Shown piece by piece: positions 1 through 11,581 of a stretch of DNA of 64,000 nt (the stretch's first letter is position 1; each line of letters starts with the position of its first letter). The notes beneath the pieces are model-generated. The model saw only the letters and a list, made by a program, of their open reading frames with translations. It searched no databases and was not told the DNA's origin. This DNA is from Bufo bufo (Eukaryota > Chordata > Amphibia > Anura > Bufonidae), in contig NC_053392.1 of the NCBI RefSeq assembly GCF_905171765.1, forward strand, positions 502,182,556 to 502,246,555. Reading direction: 5' to 3'. The translations under genes and the position numbers were made by a program.

Positions 1-266
1 CTCTAGACATCTAGTGACTGTAACATTTAATATTATGATACTTAAGATATACATCCAGGCCCCTCTTGACCTATTTTAGTGAATTCACTATCACCACCTC
101 CTCAGGCAGAGAGTTCCATAGTCGCAATGCTCTTACAGTAAAGAATCCTCTTCTATGTTGGTGTAGAAGCCTTCTTTCCTCTAGATGAAGAGGATGTCTC
201 TTTGTCACAGTCCTGGGTAGAAATAGATCATAGAGAGATCTCTGTTTTGACCTCTAATATTTGTGT
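1..266. repeat. Old interspersed repeat, left part
   Basis: This AT-rich stretch reads as a decayed member of a dispersed family that I recall as abundant in frog genomes; the class was not determined. It carries no open reading frame of note. The same family appears to resume after the mariner-like remnant, near 679, because the two flanks read as one continuous repeat when the insert is ignored. The class could be a CR1/L2-like LINE fragment, but nothing visible proves it. Confidence 0.45.
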
Positions 267-267
267 A

Positions 268-678
268 CAGGGTGGGGCAAAAGTCACGGTACAACCTTTT
301 AGTTCAGAAACGAAAGGGAAAATTTAATATCAGAATACCACAGCTAGTGATGGGTTATGGATCCTATGGTGGTAAGCTATGTCCAGAACATGGTTGCCAT
401 CTTGAAAGCCGCCATATTGGATCAAGGGCAAATTTTTCAAATGGGAAGGAGTCATGTAGCATATCAAAGTAGTTTCTCAGAAATCGATTGCTACAATTAA
501 TTGCAATATATCTTGTGGTCAAAAGTTATCAACACAGAAATTTCAAAAGTTTGAAGTTCTGTGTTCAGCATCAGGGACAACACATTGAACATGTCAAATA
601 GCTGTGTATCACAGGGAACGTTCCTGGTTTTTGCTGCAACTTTCTGTGTTGATAACTTTTGATAACTGTGTTGATACA
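268..678 (+). mobile_element. Mariner-like non-autonomous remnant
   Basis: The left end starts CAGGGTGGGGCAAAAG directly after a TA dinucleotide (266-267), a start typical of a mariner-type inverted repeat. The next ~200 bp resemble the 5' region of a mariner-like element known from vertebrates. No transposase is present. The matching right terminal repeat was not found, so the element is truncated or rearranged. A 20-bp inverted repeat lies inside (522-541 against 641-660) and could form a hairpin. It interrupts the flanking old repeat. Confidence 0.5.
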
Positions 679-900
679 TAGTTATAAGGTCTCCTTTCAG
701 CCATGTTTATTATAAACGTAATCCTGGTAATATTTCTTGGTACTGTAGTCCACCTTTTCCATTTTTTACATTAGTTACTTGCCTTTGAACCTACTCAAGT
801 TCTCATGTATGGTGCCCAAAATTATACAAAATTCTCCATGTGTGGTATGACTATTGATTTGTAGAATGGTAGAACTATGCTCTGTATTTTTTATTATTTT
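679..900. repeat. Old interspersed repeat, right part
   Basis: This continues the repeat that begins at position 1 after the mariner-like insertion. It is decayed and has no coding capacity. Positions 900-1150 contain nothing I recognise. Confidence 0.4.
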
Positions 901-1155
901 TGTTAAATAACCTTATACCTCCTACTCAACCAGCAAAATCCACTCCCCCTACTCTTCTCCACCTTGACCTCTACATTGTTATTTTAAAGGCAGTTGTGAC
1001 CTATTCCTGCCAGGCATTAAAAAAGTACATATTTTTTAATAGGTCTTTGTAAGCAATGACTGATAGGAGGATGAACTGGCTGCTCAAATAAAGTTCCCTG
1101 GCACACGAGGGCATATCATGGTGGCAGTGAGTATATAAAGTATTCATGGAAGTAC

Positions 1156-1806
1156 TGTCACAAGGGTATCGAGAACCACGCCTGACTCCGTTATACCCGG
1201 GGTCAGGAAGTCGCAGCGGTTGGCTGCACGCTCTATTTAAGATAGGGCTGTTTTCCTTATGGTAGCTTTCTGGGTTTGCTTTGCAAACCCTTTTGGCTCA
1301 CTCAGGGATCCGTAGCTCCTTCTCCTCAGCTGTTCCTTGTCCAGCACTCCCAACCTCCTTATATTCCTCTCTCACACATCTCTGGTTGCCAGATATAGAG
1401 CTTCCTGCCTGGACATCTATTCTGACCTTCTGGAGCTGTGTTGCTGCGTTCTCTGGTAGTTGGTCCAGAACGCTACCCTCCGGATCCCTGTTGGACCTTT
1501 GTGGTCTATTGTGATCGCCCACCTGGGTGTATGTGTTTGTCGGTTTTGTCTGTCCTCTCCCTGGTGTTTCCCTCTTAGTGATAGTGATGCGGACTAGCGA
1601 TCCCACCGGCCCGTTCACTATCTAGGGCTCATTTTAGGGAAAGCCAGGGTTTAGGCACGTGATCGCCGCACGGGTGAGGAACCCGTCTAGGGACGTCAGG
1701 GCAGTCAGGTGCCAGCTGCAAGGTGAGTTAGGGGTCACCACCTTTCCCTCTCCCTTGGGCAGGGCTTTCCCTTTTATCCTCCCTGTGCGTGACGTCGGTC
1801 ATTACA
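1156..1806 (+). mobile_element. Solo LTR of the chromovirus family
   Basis: This 651-bp copy starts TGTCAC and ends ATTACA, and is flanked by the 5-bp direct repeat AGTAC (1151-1155 and 1807-1811). Its whole length aligns with the reverse complement of the 660-bp LTRs at 53585-54244 and 58503-59162, but with many substitutions, so it is clearly older. No internal element sequence adjoins it. That is the expected product of recombination between the two LTRs of one provirus-like insertion. It retains the TATA-like stretch and a near copy of the start-site segment (GCCAGATATA rather than GCCAGTTATA). Confidence 0.9.
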
Positions 1807-1811
1807 AGTAC

Positions 1812-2966
1812 TGTGGAAGGAGAAGAGCTGCTTATCTTTAATTAGTGAAAAGAGGGCAATGCTATGACCATTAGGGGTAGGGGGTTATTGTAACTATTGG
1901 GTGAAAGGTACTAATGTGCCTAGGGCAGCATGAAATCTAAATTCAGGTAGGGCCCTGTTAGTGATCTATAATTATTCTAAAAACCGAATTTTAAAAAGTC
2001 GGCGTCTCAATAATGAAATGGTTGTTTTTTTAGGAAAATTATGTTGAAGTAGCACAGTATGAAACAAAGTGCGATATAAATCCCCTAAAGCACATCAAAC
2101 CATGCAGGAGCAGGAGTCATTATCTTGGAAACATACCATGTTAAACTGCCATGGTGATGAAATGCATCCTTCCATTCTTTGCATTTTTATGGAAGAGAAT
2201 TAAAATTAGTTCTCCTAACATTTTATGTTAAAGGTTGAAAGCTATGTATTAAATATTTACATTTAATGTCAGCGCTCTGGGTCTCAGCTCGCGTTCAAGT
2301 TAATGGTAGAAAACCTGCAGAACACCACCACAGCCACTACATAGTTGACGGAGCCTTCCAGCACATTCCATTTTTTCATTTTGGCAGCTGCTGAAAACAG
2401 CTGGGGTTCCTGGTGTCATAAGAGTGGCACTCTCTTGCCAATAGATGTCACTGGCCATAAGGAAAACCATTACATGAAGGAATAGTCAGCAACAATGTGC
2501 AGGCAGATATTATGTGCCCAAGTATGATCCACAGAAATGCCCAGGACCACAATTCAGCTGTTTTAGTTCTGCCGTTAAGCACCAAGATTCAGATCTTTTA
2601 AGTTCTGCGAGTTGCACAGTGGGACCCTCATGGGTATGATTAATTATCCAGCCCATCCCACGTATGTTTCATCAGCTTGAGATCTGGTGAATCTGAAGTC
2701 AACATAATTGAAAAATTAATAACTACATAAATTCCAGGACCCAAAGTTTCTTATCAAAACAGTGTTTCATAGAAAATGCTCATACTAACTCCTCCCCAGG
2801 TAAGTGGTACACTCACAAATGGCCCTTCACATGATGTAAAAGATAACGTGATTCATCAGACCAAGCCACCTCCATCATTTGATCCATAGTGCAGTTCTGA
2901 TGATCACTTGTCCATAAGTGGTACTTTCACCAACAGTCAGGTGTCCTGATACCTTCATTTCATAAC
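1812..2966. other. No recognised feature
   Basis: This is about 1.15 kb of AT-rich sequence without a plausible gene, terminal repeat or tandem array. It could be unique intergenic DNA or very old repeat. Confidence 0.5.
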
Positions 2967-3319
2967 TAGTGTTGAGCGCGAATATTCGTATTGTGAATTT
3001 ATATCAAGAATATCGGCTCTTCGATAATTTGCGAATATTTAGAATATAGCGCTATATATTCGTAATCGCGAATATTCAAGATTTTAATTTTTTCCCTGCA
3101 TACATGATCCCTCCCTGCTTCTAGCTTGTGGGCCAATGAGAAGGCTGCAATATCTTTGTCTGAGCTTTGCAACATCCCTAGCAGCCAATAGGAAAGGTGC
3201 CTACCCCTTACTATAAAAGAACCTCCCCAGCAGCCATGTCCTGCTGTTTTTTGCAGTTGTGAGAGAGAGAGGAGTGTTGTGCTTTGCTGTGTCAGAGACA
3301 TTGCATTAGATAACTCATA
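2967..3319 (+). mobile_element. hAT-C fragment, left end
   Basis: The segment begins TAGTGTTGAGCGCGAATATTCG, a TAG-type hAT end, followed by sub-terminal CGAATATTCG motifs. Other hAT elements in this window begin in the same style (TAGGGTTGAGCG at 7724). It has no transposase. It is interrupted at 3319/3320 by a Helitron, and host-like sequence resumes at 7290. The other end of this hAT was not found with confidence. Confidence 0.6.
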
Positions 3320-6300
3320 TCTCTCATATATATAAAAATGAGTTTCTGTCTGTCTGTCTAGATGTCTGTCTGTCTGGACCTTCTTTATGCGCGACCAAAC
3401 TACTGGACCGATCTTCACCAAATTTGGCACACAGGTACCCCAGGTGTTTCAGCTCTCTAGGACTTACCGTTCCTGAGATAGTCCCAAAAAATTACCTGCA
3501 TTAGCCAATACAAGCCAGCAAGCCTTTCACTGTAGTCCAAACTGCCATACACACAGTCACGTGTCCCTTATTAGCCAATAGAAGCTCGCAGGTCCTACTC
3601 CAGGTTGCCATAACAACTGATCACAGGTTTTAACAGTTCGCAGGTCCTTAAATATTCAGTCATATGACGTATGACGGCACAACTACACTGCTACATGCAT
3701 GGGGGGCAGGGGCCACTATTAAATGGACGGGCGCTGTGGAGTTAATTGTTAAAGGGGCAGGCAATGTGGAGTTCACTGTTAAAGGGGCAGGCACTGCGGA
3801 GGTCACTGTTAAAGGGGTGGCTACTATGAAAGTCACTGCTAAAGGGGTGGTCAATGTTAAAGGGGCGGACACTGTTGAAGTCACTGTTAAAGGGGCGGGT
3901 ACTGTGAAGGTCACTGTTAATGGGCAGCCACTATGAAGGTCACTGTTGAAGGGGTGGTCAATGTTAAAGGGGCGGGCACTCACTGTGGAGGTCACTGTTA
4001 AAGGGGCAGACACTGTGGCGGTCACTGTTAAAGGGGCTGTTACTCTTAAAGGGGCAGGCACTGTGGAGGTCACTGTTAAAAGGGCAGGCACTGTGAATGT
4101 CACTGTTAAAGGGGTGGTCAATGTTAAAGGGGCGGACACTGTGGAGGTCACTGTTAAAGGGTCGGGCAATGTGGAGGTCACTGTTAAAGGGGCAGGCACT
4201 GTGCAGGTCACTGTTAAAGGGGTGGTCAATGTAAAAGGGGCGGGCACTGTGAAGGTCACTGTTAAAGGGGCGGGCACTTTGGAGGTCACTAATAAAAGGG
4301 CGGGCACTGTGGAGGTCACTGTTAAAGGAGCGGATATTGTGAAGGTCACTGTTAAAGGGGCAGTCACTGTTAAAGGGGCGGGCACTGTGAAGGTCACTGT
4401 TAAAGGGGCAGGCACTGTGGAGGTCAATGTTAAAGGTGCAGCCACTGTGGAGGTCAATGTTAAAGGAGCGGGCACTGTGGAGGTCAATGTTAAAGGGGCA
4501 GGCACTGTGCAGATCACTGTTAAAGGGGTGGTCAATGTTAAAGAAGTGGGCACTGTGGAGGTCACTGTTAAAGGGGAGGTCAATGTTAAAGGGGCGGGCA
4601 CTGTGGAGGTCACTGTTAAAGGGCCAGACACTGTGGGGGTCACTGTTAAAGGGGTGGGCACTGTGGAGGTCACTGTTAAAGGGGCAGGTGCTGTGAAAGT
4701 CACTGTTAATGGGGTGGGTACTGTGGAGGTCACTGTTAAAGGAGCGGCCACTATGAAGGTCACTGTTAAAGGTGTGGTCAATGTTAAAGGGGTGGGCACT
4801 GTGAAGATCACTGTTAAAGATGCGGACACTGTGGAAGTCACTGTTAAAGGGGCAGGCACTGTAAAGGTCACTGTTAAAGGGGCAGCCACTATAAAGGTCA
4901 CTGTTAAAGGGGTGGTAAATGTAAAAGGGGTGGGCACTGTGGAGGTCACTGTTAAAGGTGCGCGCACTGTGGAGGTCACTGTTAAAAGGTCAGGCACTGT
5001 GGAGGTCACTGTTAAAGGAGTGGGCACTTTGGAGGTCACTAATAAAAGGGCGGGCACTGTGGAGGTCACTGTTAAAGGAGCGGATATTGTGAAGGTCACT
5101 GTTAAAGGGGCAGTCACTGTTAAAGGGGCGGGCACTGTGAAGGTCACTGTTAAAGGGGCAGGCACTGTGGAGGTCAATGTTAAAGGGGTGGTCAATGTAA
5201 AAGGGGCGGGCACTGTGAAGGTCACTGTTAAAGGGGCGGGCACTTTGGAGGTCACTAATAAAAGGGCGGGCACTGTGGAGGTCACTGTTAAAGGAGCGGA
5301 TATTGTGAAGGTCACTGTTAAAGGGGCAGTCACTGTTAAAGGGGCGGGCACTGTGAAGGTCACTGTTAAAGGGGCAGGCACTGTGGAGGTCAATGTTAAA
5401 GGTGCAGCCACTGTGGAGGTCAATGTTAAAGGAGCGGGCACTGTGGAGGTCAATGTTAAAGGGGCAGGCACTGTGCAGATCACTGTTAAAGGGGTGGTCA
5501 ATGTTAAAGAAGTGGGCACTGTGGAGGTCACTGTTAAAGGGGAGGTCAATGTTAAAGGGGCGGGCACTGTGGAGGTCACTGTTAAAGGGCCAGACACTGT
5601 GGGGGTCACTGTTAAAGGGGTGGGCACTGTGGAGGTCACTGTTAAAGGGGCAGGTGCTGTGAAAGTCACTGTTAATGGGGTGGGTACTGTGGAGGTCACT
5701 GTTAAAGGAGCGGCCACTATGAAGGTCACTGTTAAAGGTGTGGTCAATGTTAAAGGGGTGGGCACTGTGAAGATCACTGTTAAAGATGCGGACACTGTGG
5801 AAGTCACTGTTAAAGGGGCAGGCACTGTAAAGGTCACTGTTAAAGGGGCAGCCACTATAAAGGTCACTGTTAAAGGGGTGGTAAATGTAAAAGGGGTGGG
5901 CACTGTGGAGGTCACTGTTAAAGGTGCGCGCACTGTGGAGGTCACTGTTAAAAGGTCAGGCACTGTGGAGGTCACTGTTAAAGGAGTGGGCACTTTGGAG
6001 GTCACTAATAAAAGGGCGGGCACTGTGGAGGTCACTGTTAAAGGAGCGGATATTGTGAAGGTCACTGTTAAAGGGGCAGTCACTGTTAAAGGGGCGGGCA
6101 CTGTGAAGGTCACTGTTAAAGGGGCAAGCACTGTGGAGGTCAATGTTAAAGGTGCAGCCACTGTGGAGGTCAATGTTAAAGGAGCGGGCACTGTGGAGGT
6201 CAATGTTAAAGGGGCAGGCACTGTGCAGATCACTGTTAAAGGGGTGGTCAATGTTAAAGAAGTGGGCACTGTGGAGGTCACTGTTAAAGGGGAGGTCAAT

Positions 6301-7289
6301 GTTAAAGGGGCGGGCACTGTGGAGGTCACTGTTAAAGGGCCAGACACTGTGGAGGTCACTGTTAAAGGGGTGGGCACTGTGGAGGTCACTGTTAAAGGGG
6401 CAGGTGCTGTGAAAGTCACTGTTAATGGGGTGGGTACTGTGAAGGTCACTGTTAAAGGGGCGGCCACTATGAAGGTCACTGTTAAAGGTGTGGTCAATGT
6501 TAAAGGGGTGGGCACTGTGAAGATCACTGTTAAAGATGCGGACACTGTGGAAGTCACTGTTAAAGGGGCAGGCACTGTAAAGGTCACTGTTAAAGGGGCA
6601 GCCACTATAAAGGTCACTGTTAAAGGGGTGGTAAATGTAAAAGGGGTGGGCACTGTGGAGGTCACTGTTAAAGGTGCGCGCACTGTGGAGGTCACTGTTA
6701 AAAGGTCAGGCACTGTGGAGGTCACTGTTAAAGGAGTGGACATTGTGGTGGTCACTGTTAAAGGGGCGGTCACTGTTAAAGGGGCAGGCACTGTGGAGGT
6801 CAATGTTAAAGGGGCGGCAACTGTTGAGGTCAATGTTAAAGGAGCATCTACTGTGGCGGTCACTGTTAAAGGGGCAGGCACTGTGGATATCACTTTTAAA
6901 GGGGCAAGCACTGTGGATGTCATTGTTAAAGGGGCAGGTCACTGTGGAGGTCACTGTTAAAAGGGCGGGCACTGTGGAGGTCACTGTTAAGAGTGGACAT
7001 TGTGGTGGTCACTGTTAAAGGGGCAGGCACTGTGGAGGTTAATGTTAAAGGGGCGGCAACTGTGGAGGTCAATGTTAAAGGAGTGGCCACTGTGGAGGTC
7101 ACTGTTAAAGGGGCAGGCACTGTGGATATCACTTTTAAAGGGGCGAGCACTGTGGAGGTCATTGTTAAAGGGGCGGGTACTGTAGAGGTCACTGTTAGGT
7201 GGGAAACTGTTGATATCTTTTTACGACACATGGAAACATAAAATGAAATACATGAAATATACCCATGCGAAGTGGGGTCCTTCTGCTAG
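3320..7289 (+). mobile_element. Helitron (non-autonomous) carrying a minisatellite
   Basis: The element starts TC (TCTCTCATATATATAAAAATG) after an A and ends CTAG before a T, which are the Helitron terminal rules (5'-TC, 3'-CTRR, insertion between A and T). A short GC-rich stem (ACCC..GGGT) lies just inside the 3' end near 7260-7278. The 5' 340 bp, with TCTG microsatellite and an ACCAAATTTGGCACAC-like stretch, look like a dispersed Helitron 5' region. There is no Rep/helicase coding. About 3.5 kb of the interior is a 30-bp tandem array. Removing the element joins hAT-C flanks as A|T. Mobilisation would need an autonomous Helitron elsewhere. Confidence 0.8.
3725..7200 (+). repeat. 30-bp minisatellite with higher-order repeats
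   Basis: More than 100 tandem copies of a 30-bp unit read roughly AAAGGGGCGGGCACTGTGG followed by AGGTCACTGTT. A higher-order period is visible: a variant-rich block beginning near 4427 recurs near 5393 (966 bp later) and near 6143 (750 bp later), with the same order of variants. Because 30 is a multiple of three, both strands stay open for over 1000 codons (3946-6960 plus strand; 6923-3660 minus strand). These are repeat artefacts unless expression is shown. The array lies wholly within the Helitron. Confidence 0.95.
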
Positions 7290-7723
7290 TATATTAAATA
7301 TTACAGATAGTTAGTTAGTGGGAGATACTCAGTGTGGCTTAGTTAGTTAAAAGTGTAAATGATAGGTTCAAGTGCAGGGTGTTAGGGACATTATATACTC
7401 AGTTAGTTAGTTAGCTCATATATATATATATATATATATATAATACAGATAGTTAGATAGGGGGAGATACTCTCATGGCCTCTGTGTTGTGCGCTGTTAC
7501 ACATTTCTGTGCATGCTGGTTGCCTGGGGCAATGCCTTGTTGTTGCAGCATGTATGTGCTTTGCACCCCTCTACTGGTTTATCCCCTGTTTGGTGTCTGT
7601 GGGGTTAACTATCTGGCTGGGTGTGGCCACTGGGTTTATATCGCCTGTGGCTGGCAGGCTGGGTGAGTTGTCCTCCAGCCTTGGTGTGTGCTGGAGTTGC
7701 TCCAGTTTTAGATTTGTCATCAG
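7290..7723. other. hAT-C continuation and unassigned sequence
   Basis: The first ~160 bp (GATAGTTAGTTAG-type short repeats and a TA run at about 7416-7441) plausibly continue hAT-C after the Helitron. The rest, to 7723, is not recognised. Short open frames here have no family resemblance. Confidence 0.35.
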
Positions 7724-8264
7724 TAGGGTTGAGCGAACCCGAACTGTAACCCGAACTGTTCGTACTGAACTTTTGGATTTATGGACCCCGAACCCGAACA
7801 TTTCAGTAAAAGTTCAGGTTCGGATTCGGTGTTCGTAGATTTCTTAGAGCTTTTTGAAAGGCTGCAGAGCAGCCAATCAACAAGCGTTTAACTGTGTGAC
7901 CTTAGAAGCCATCACAGCCATGCCTACTAATGGCATGGCTGTGATTGGCCAGTGCAGCATGTGACCCAGCCTCTATATAAGCTGGAGTCACGTAGCGCCG
8001 CACGTCACTCTGCTGTGCTCAGTGTAGGGATAGGATGCTGCTGCTGTGAGGGAGAGAATAGGATAGATTCTTTTATCAGCACTCCAATTGAACTCAGCAA
8101 TCTACATAGATTTAGTTGTGTGGGTGCAGTGCACAATCTTTTTACCCTGCCCTGAGCCCAGTGACAGAGAAAAATAACTTTTATCCGTCTGTAAGTTAGG
8201 TCTGCGGCGGCGGCGGCTATTTTATGCAAGCTCAGTGCACCAGCACTGCATCTGTGCTTTTGTG

Positions 8265-9000
8265 ACATTCAAATCCAAGCTTGAAATACAGCAATAATAA
8301 TCTGGTTTTAAAAAACACCCTTTTTTGGCAATAACCAACATCTGGTGCCTTTGCAGGATTAGTCAGTGTGCAATTTAAGCTAGAAATGCAGCCATAATTT
8401 TCTGGGTTTTTAAAAACACCCTCTTTTGGTAAAATACACAATTTTACAGCCCTTTCTGCATCTGCACGTGTGAAATTTAAGCGTTATATACAGCTTTCAT
8501 ATTCTTTTAGTAAAAAAAAACACCCTTTTTATGCAAAATACTTTATATTGCAGCCCTTGCTGCATCTGTGATTGTTAAAATCAAGTTTTAAAAACTTCAA
8601 TAATTTTCTGGCTTCGAAAAAAACACCCATTTTTGGAAATAACCAACATCTGGTGCCTTTACAGGATTAGTCAGTGTACAATTTAAGCTAGAAATACAGC
8701 TATAATTTTCAGGGTTTTTAAAAACACAATTTTTTTGCCCAAATAAATTTTTTTACAGCCCTTGCTGCATCTGCACGTATGTAATTCAAGCGTTATATAC
8801 AGCTTTCATATTCTGTTAGTAAAAAAACACCCTTTTTTTGCAAAATACTTAATATTGCAGCCCTTGCTACATCTGTGATTGTTAAAAACAAATTTTAAAA
8901 ATTTCAACAATTTTATGGCTTTGAAAAAACACAAATTTCTGGGAATATCCTACATCTGGTGCCTTTGCAGGATTAGTCAGTGTGCAATTTGAGCTAAAAA
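8265..9000 (+). repeat. ~307-bp tandem repeats in hAT-A leader
   Basis: The landmark TCTGGTGCCTTTGCAGGATT recurs at 8341, 8649 (one change) and 8955, giving periods of 308 and 306 bp. The repeats are AT-rich with A- and T-runs (TTTTTAAAAACACCC). They sit between the terminal region and the transposase, the same place where hAT-B carries its 125-bp repeats. Confidence 0.85.
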
Positions 9001-9009
9001 TACTTCTCT

Positions 9010-10246
9010 TTGCCTCCTGTTGCTTCCTCCTCCTACTCCGCTTCCTCATCCTCTACCGGCTCCTCATCCGGTCAGCGTAACACCTTCACCACCAACTTCA
9101 GCACATCCAGGGGTAAACGACAGCAGGCAGTTTTAAAACTTATCTTTCTGGGGGACAAACCCCACACCGCGCAGGAGCTGTGGACGGGCCTTGAACAACA
9201 GACCGATGAGTGGTTGGTGCCACAGAGCCTCAAGCCCGGCCTCGTGGTGTGCGATAATGGGCAAAATCTCGTAGCAGCTCTGGGACAAGCCGGTTTGACG
9301 CACATCCCTTGCCTGGCGCATGTGCTGAATTTGGTGGTGCAGAGAATCCTTAAAAATTACCCCGATATGTCAGAGCTGCTGCATAAAGTGTGGGCCGTCT
9401 GTGCACGCTTTCAGCGTTCTCACCCTGCTGCTGTTCGCCTGTCAGCGCTGCAGCGTAACTTCGGCCTTCCCGCTCACCGCCTCATATGCGACGTGCCCAC
9501 TAGGTGGAACTCCGCCTTGCACATGCTGGCCAGACTGTGCGAGCAGCAGCAGGCGATAGTGGAGTTTCAGCTGCAGCACGCAAGGGTGAGTTGCTCTGCG
9601 GAACAGCACCACTTCACCACCAATGACTGGGCTTCCATGCGAGACCTGTGTTTCTTGTTGCGCTGTTTCGAGTACTCAACCAACATGGCCAATGCCGATA
9701 ACGCTGTTCTCAGCGTTACTATGCCACTTTTATGCGTCCTTGAAAGAACGCTGCTGGCGATGATGGAAGAGGATGTGGCACAGGAGGAGGAGGAGGAAGA
9801 GGGATCATTTCGTAGGGTTTCTGGCCAGTCATTCACAAGTGGCTCAGAGGGTGGGTTCCTGCACCCACAAATGCTAGGTACACAATTGTCCAGCCAGGGC
9901 ACAGTTCTGGAGGATGATGAGGTGGAGGATGAGGAGATGGAGGAGGAACCTTGTTCACAGCAGGGTGGCACCCAGACCAGCTCATGGCCATCACTGGTGC
10001 GTGGCTGAGGGGATACAGAGGACACAGAATATACACCTCCCACAGAGGACAGCTTTTCGTTGCCTCTGGACAGCCTGGCACACATGAGCGATTACATGCG
10101 CAGTGTCTCCGCAACGACAGCCGGTTGACCACATTCTAACTTGTGCTGATTACTGGGTGGCCATGCTGCTGGATCCCCATTACAAGGACAATGTACTGTC
10201 CTTAATTCCATCACTGGAGCGTGATCGTAAGATGCGCGAGTACAAG
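9010..10246 (+). pseudogene. hAT-A transposase, truncated and split
   Basis: The open frame at 9010-10008 encodes 332 residues. It starts in a Ser-rich segment and passes directly into the RNase H-like core. Visible hAT signatures are VVCDNGQNL (catalytic Asp region), IPCLAHVLNLVVQ, and PTRWNSALHML. An acidic Glu-rich stretch follows near residues 255-270 and again near 310. The BED zinc finger and first catalytic Asp block seen in hAT-B are absent, so the copy is internally deleted. A TGA ends the frame at 10006-10008. Homologous sequence continues to the gypsy insertion (LDPHYKDNV around 10170) with another stop. The reading frame across 10246|18620 is restored exactly when the gypsy insert and one TSD copy are removed. 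Confidence 0.85.
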
Positions 10247-11207
10247 TGCAGCACGCCAGACCTGCAGGGTATTGCGAAATGAGGTCACGGTTATGGGCAA
10301 TCGAGGGTTACTCACTGTTCATAGGAGACCCTGGGCAGGCATGCGACAGTGAAGGAGAGGCTGACACAAAGTTCCTCTGGGGCACACTCTGTATGTAGAG
10401 ACCAGGCCTGATGGTGGATGAGGTGCCCTGGATGTTGCAGGTGTTTTGAGTGCCTGAGGCAAGGTCCCTTCAAGAATCGTGACGCCAGTGCCTGTAACGG
10501 TGGCACACCGATTTATAGTTGTAGTAATTGAGGTACACAGATGGTATGGTGAACCAGACTTTGCTTTACTTGGAACAACAGTTCAACTTTGTACAATAAG
10601 CTGATAATACAGTCCCTTGCATCAAGTGTTTCACAAGCAGGCTTACATCAACAATGGCAGGTATATTCCTTGCAAGATACTCAGAGGATAAACGACCAAT
10701 GCTTCTCAGACCAGGCTGCACTAATTCACAGATATTCTGGCTGTCTGTATCCCAAGGCCCGTATGCCTAAATGCTGGCTTTTATCCTTGGCAAATAATCT
10801 TCCTCCCGTATTTATCCTTGCACTAACTTTATAGTTCTTCTGCCCACCAGCTTACTTGTCTTAGCTGGATACACTGGCTCTGCTTGGCTTGAGGGTACTG
10901 CAGGTTTCTCCCAGGAGGCAAATTCTCTTCTACTGGGGTGACTTCTTCTGAGCTAAGCTTAGACTCAGGAACTTCAGGCTGATTAGGTTGCACTTCTAGC
11001 CACCTGGACTACACTGACTCTTCCCTGTCTGGGCCTACCTATATATACTCAGGGCTCTCTAGCTCCCTCTAATGTCTAGAAGGCTGAACTACACCCTAAC
11101 AGGTCTGACACCCAGATAACACAGGGAAATGAACAGTAAACATCACATTAATGCAATAGACATGTTAACCCTTCTGTAGTGCCCATCCTTACTAGTGGGA
11201 CACTACA
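10247..11207 (-). repeat. gypsy-2 3' LTR (full, 961 bp)
   Basis: In element sense it runs from TGTAGTG (11207) to CTGCA (10247). The 10671-11207 part is repeated at 18079-18615 with no net length difference. The remaining 424 bp (10247-10670) have no counterpart at the other end because the 5' LTR is truncated. Confidence 0.9.
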
Positions 11208-11581
11208 TACACCCATGCTTTGACGTTGCCCGTCCTTGGCGCAACATAAGGGGTCCGCCCAGCTGGAAACTGCAGCCTGAAAGACAAAATGGAGAACAGG
11301 CATATACAGTAATCACCATATTAGCAGCATAAATATACCAAACAGTTCCACTGGAAAGTGCTGTAAAAAGGGGTGTCGTTCTCTTCTCTCAGGATAATAT
11401 AAGGGAACAGGGGGCGCTGACCTGGTACAGCGGATCAGGGATAACCAGAATAGTCCATAATAAAATTGAAGTGCAATTGTCCATAATAAAACACAGCAGT
11501 CCCATAGAAAATGCAAATATCACATAAGTTCCTGGAGGCTCAAAGAATGAAAATGAGTCCGTACCCTGGTCTTGTAAAGGG

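Larger units (their letters stand above)
7724..10246 (+). mobile_element. hAT-A, left portion
   Basis: The element begins TAGGGTTGAGCGAACCCGAACT with repeated GAACCCGAAC sub-terminal motifs. A TATA-containing leader follows, then three ~307-bp tandem repeats, then a transposase whose N-terminal DNA-binding domain is missing. It is interrupted at 10246/10247 by a gypsy element and resumes at 18616. The right terminal repeat was not found; the element stops where hAT-B begins near 18831. It is dead as an autonomous element. Confidence 0.8.

Noticed and set aside
3660..6960. 1004- and 1087-codon frames as real genes
   Set aside because: They are overlapping frames on opposite strands of a 30-bp tandem array, lack any unique domain, and follow automatically from a period divisible by three with no stop in the unit.
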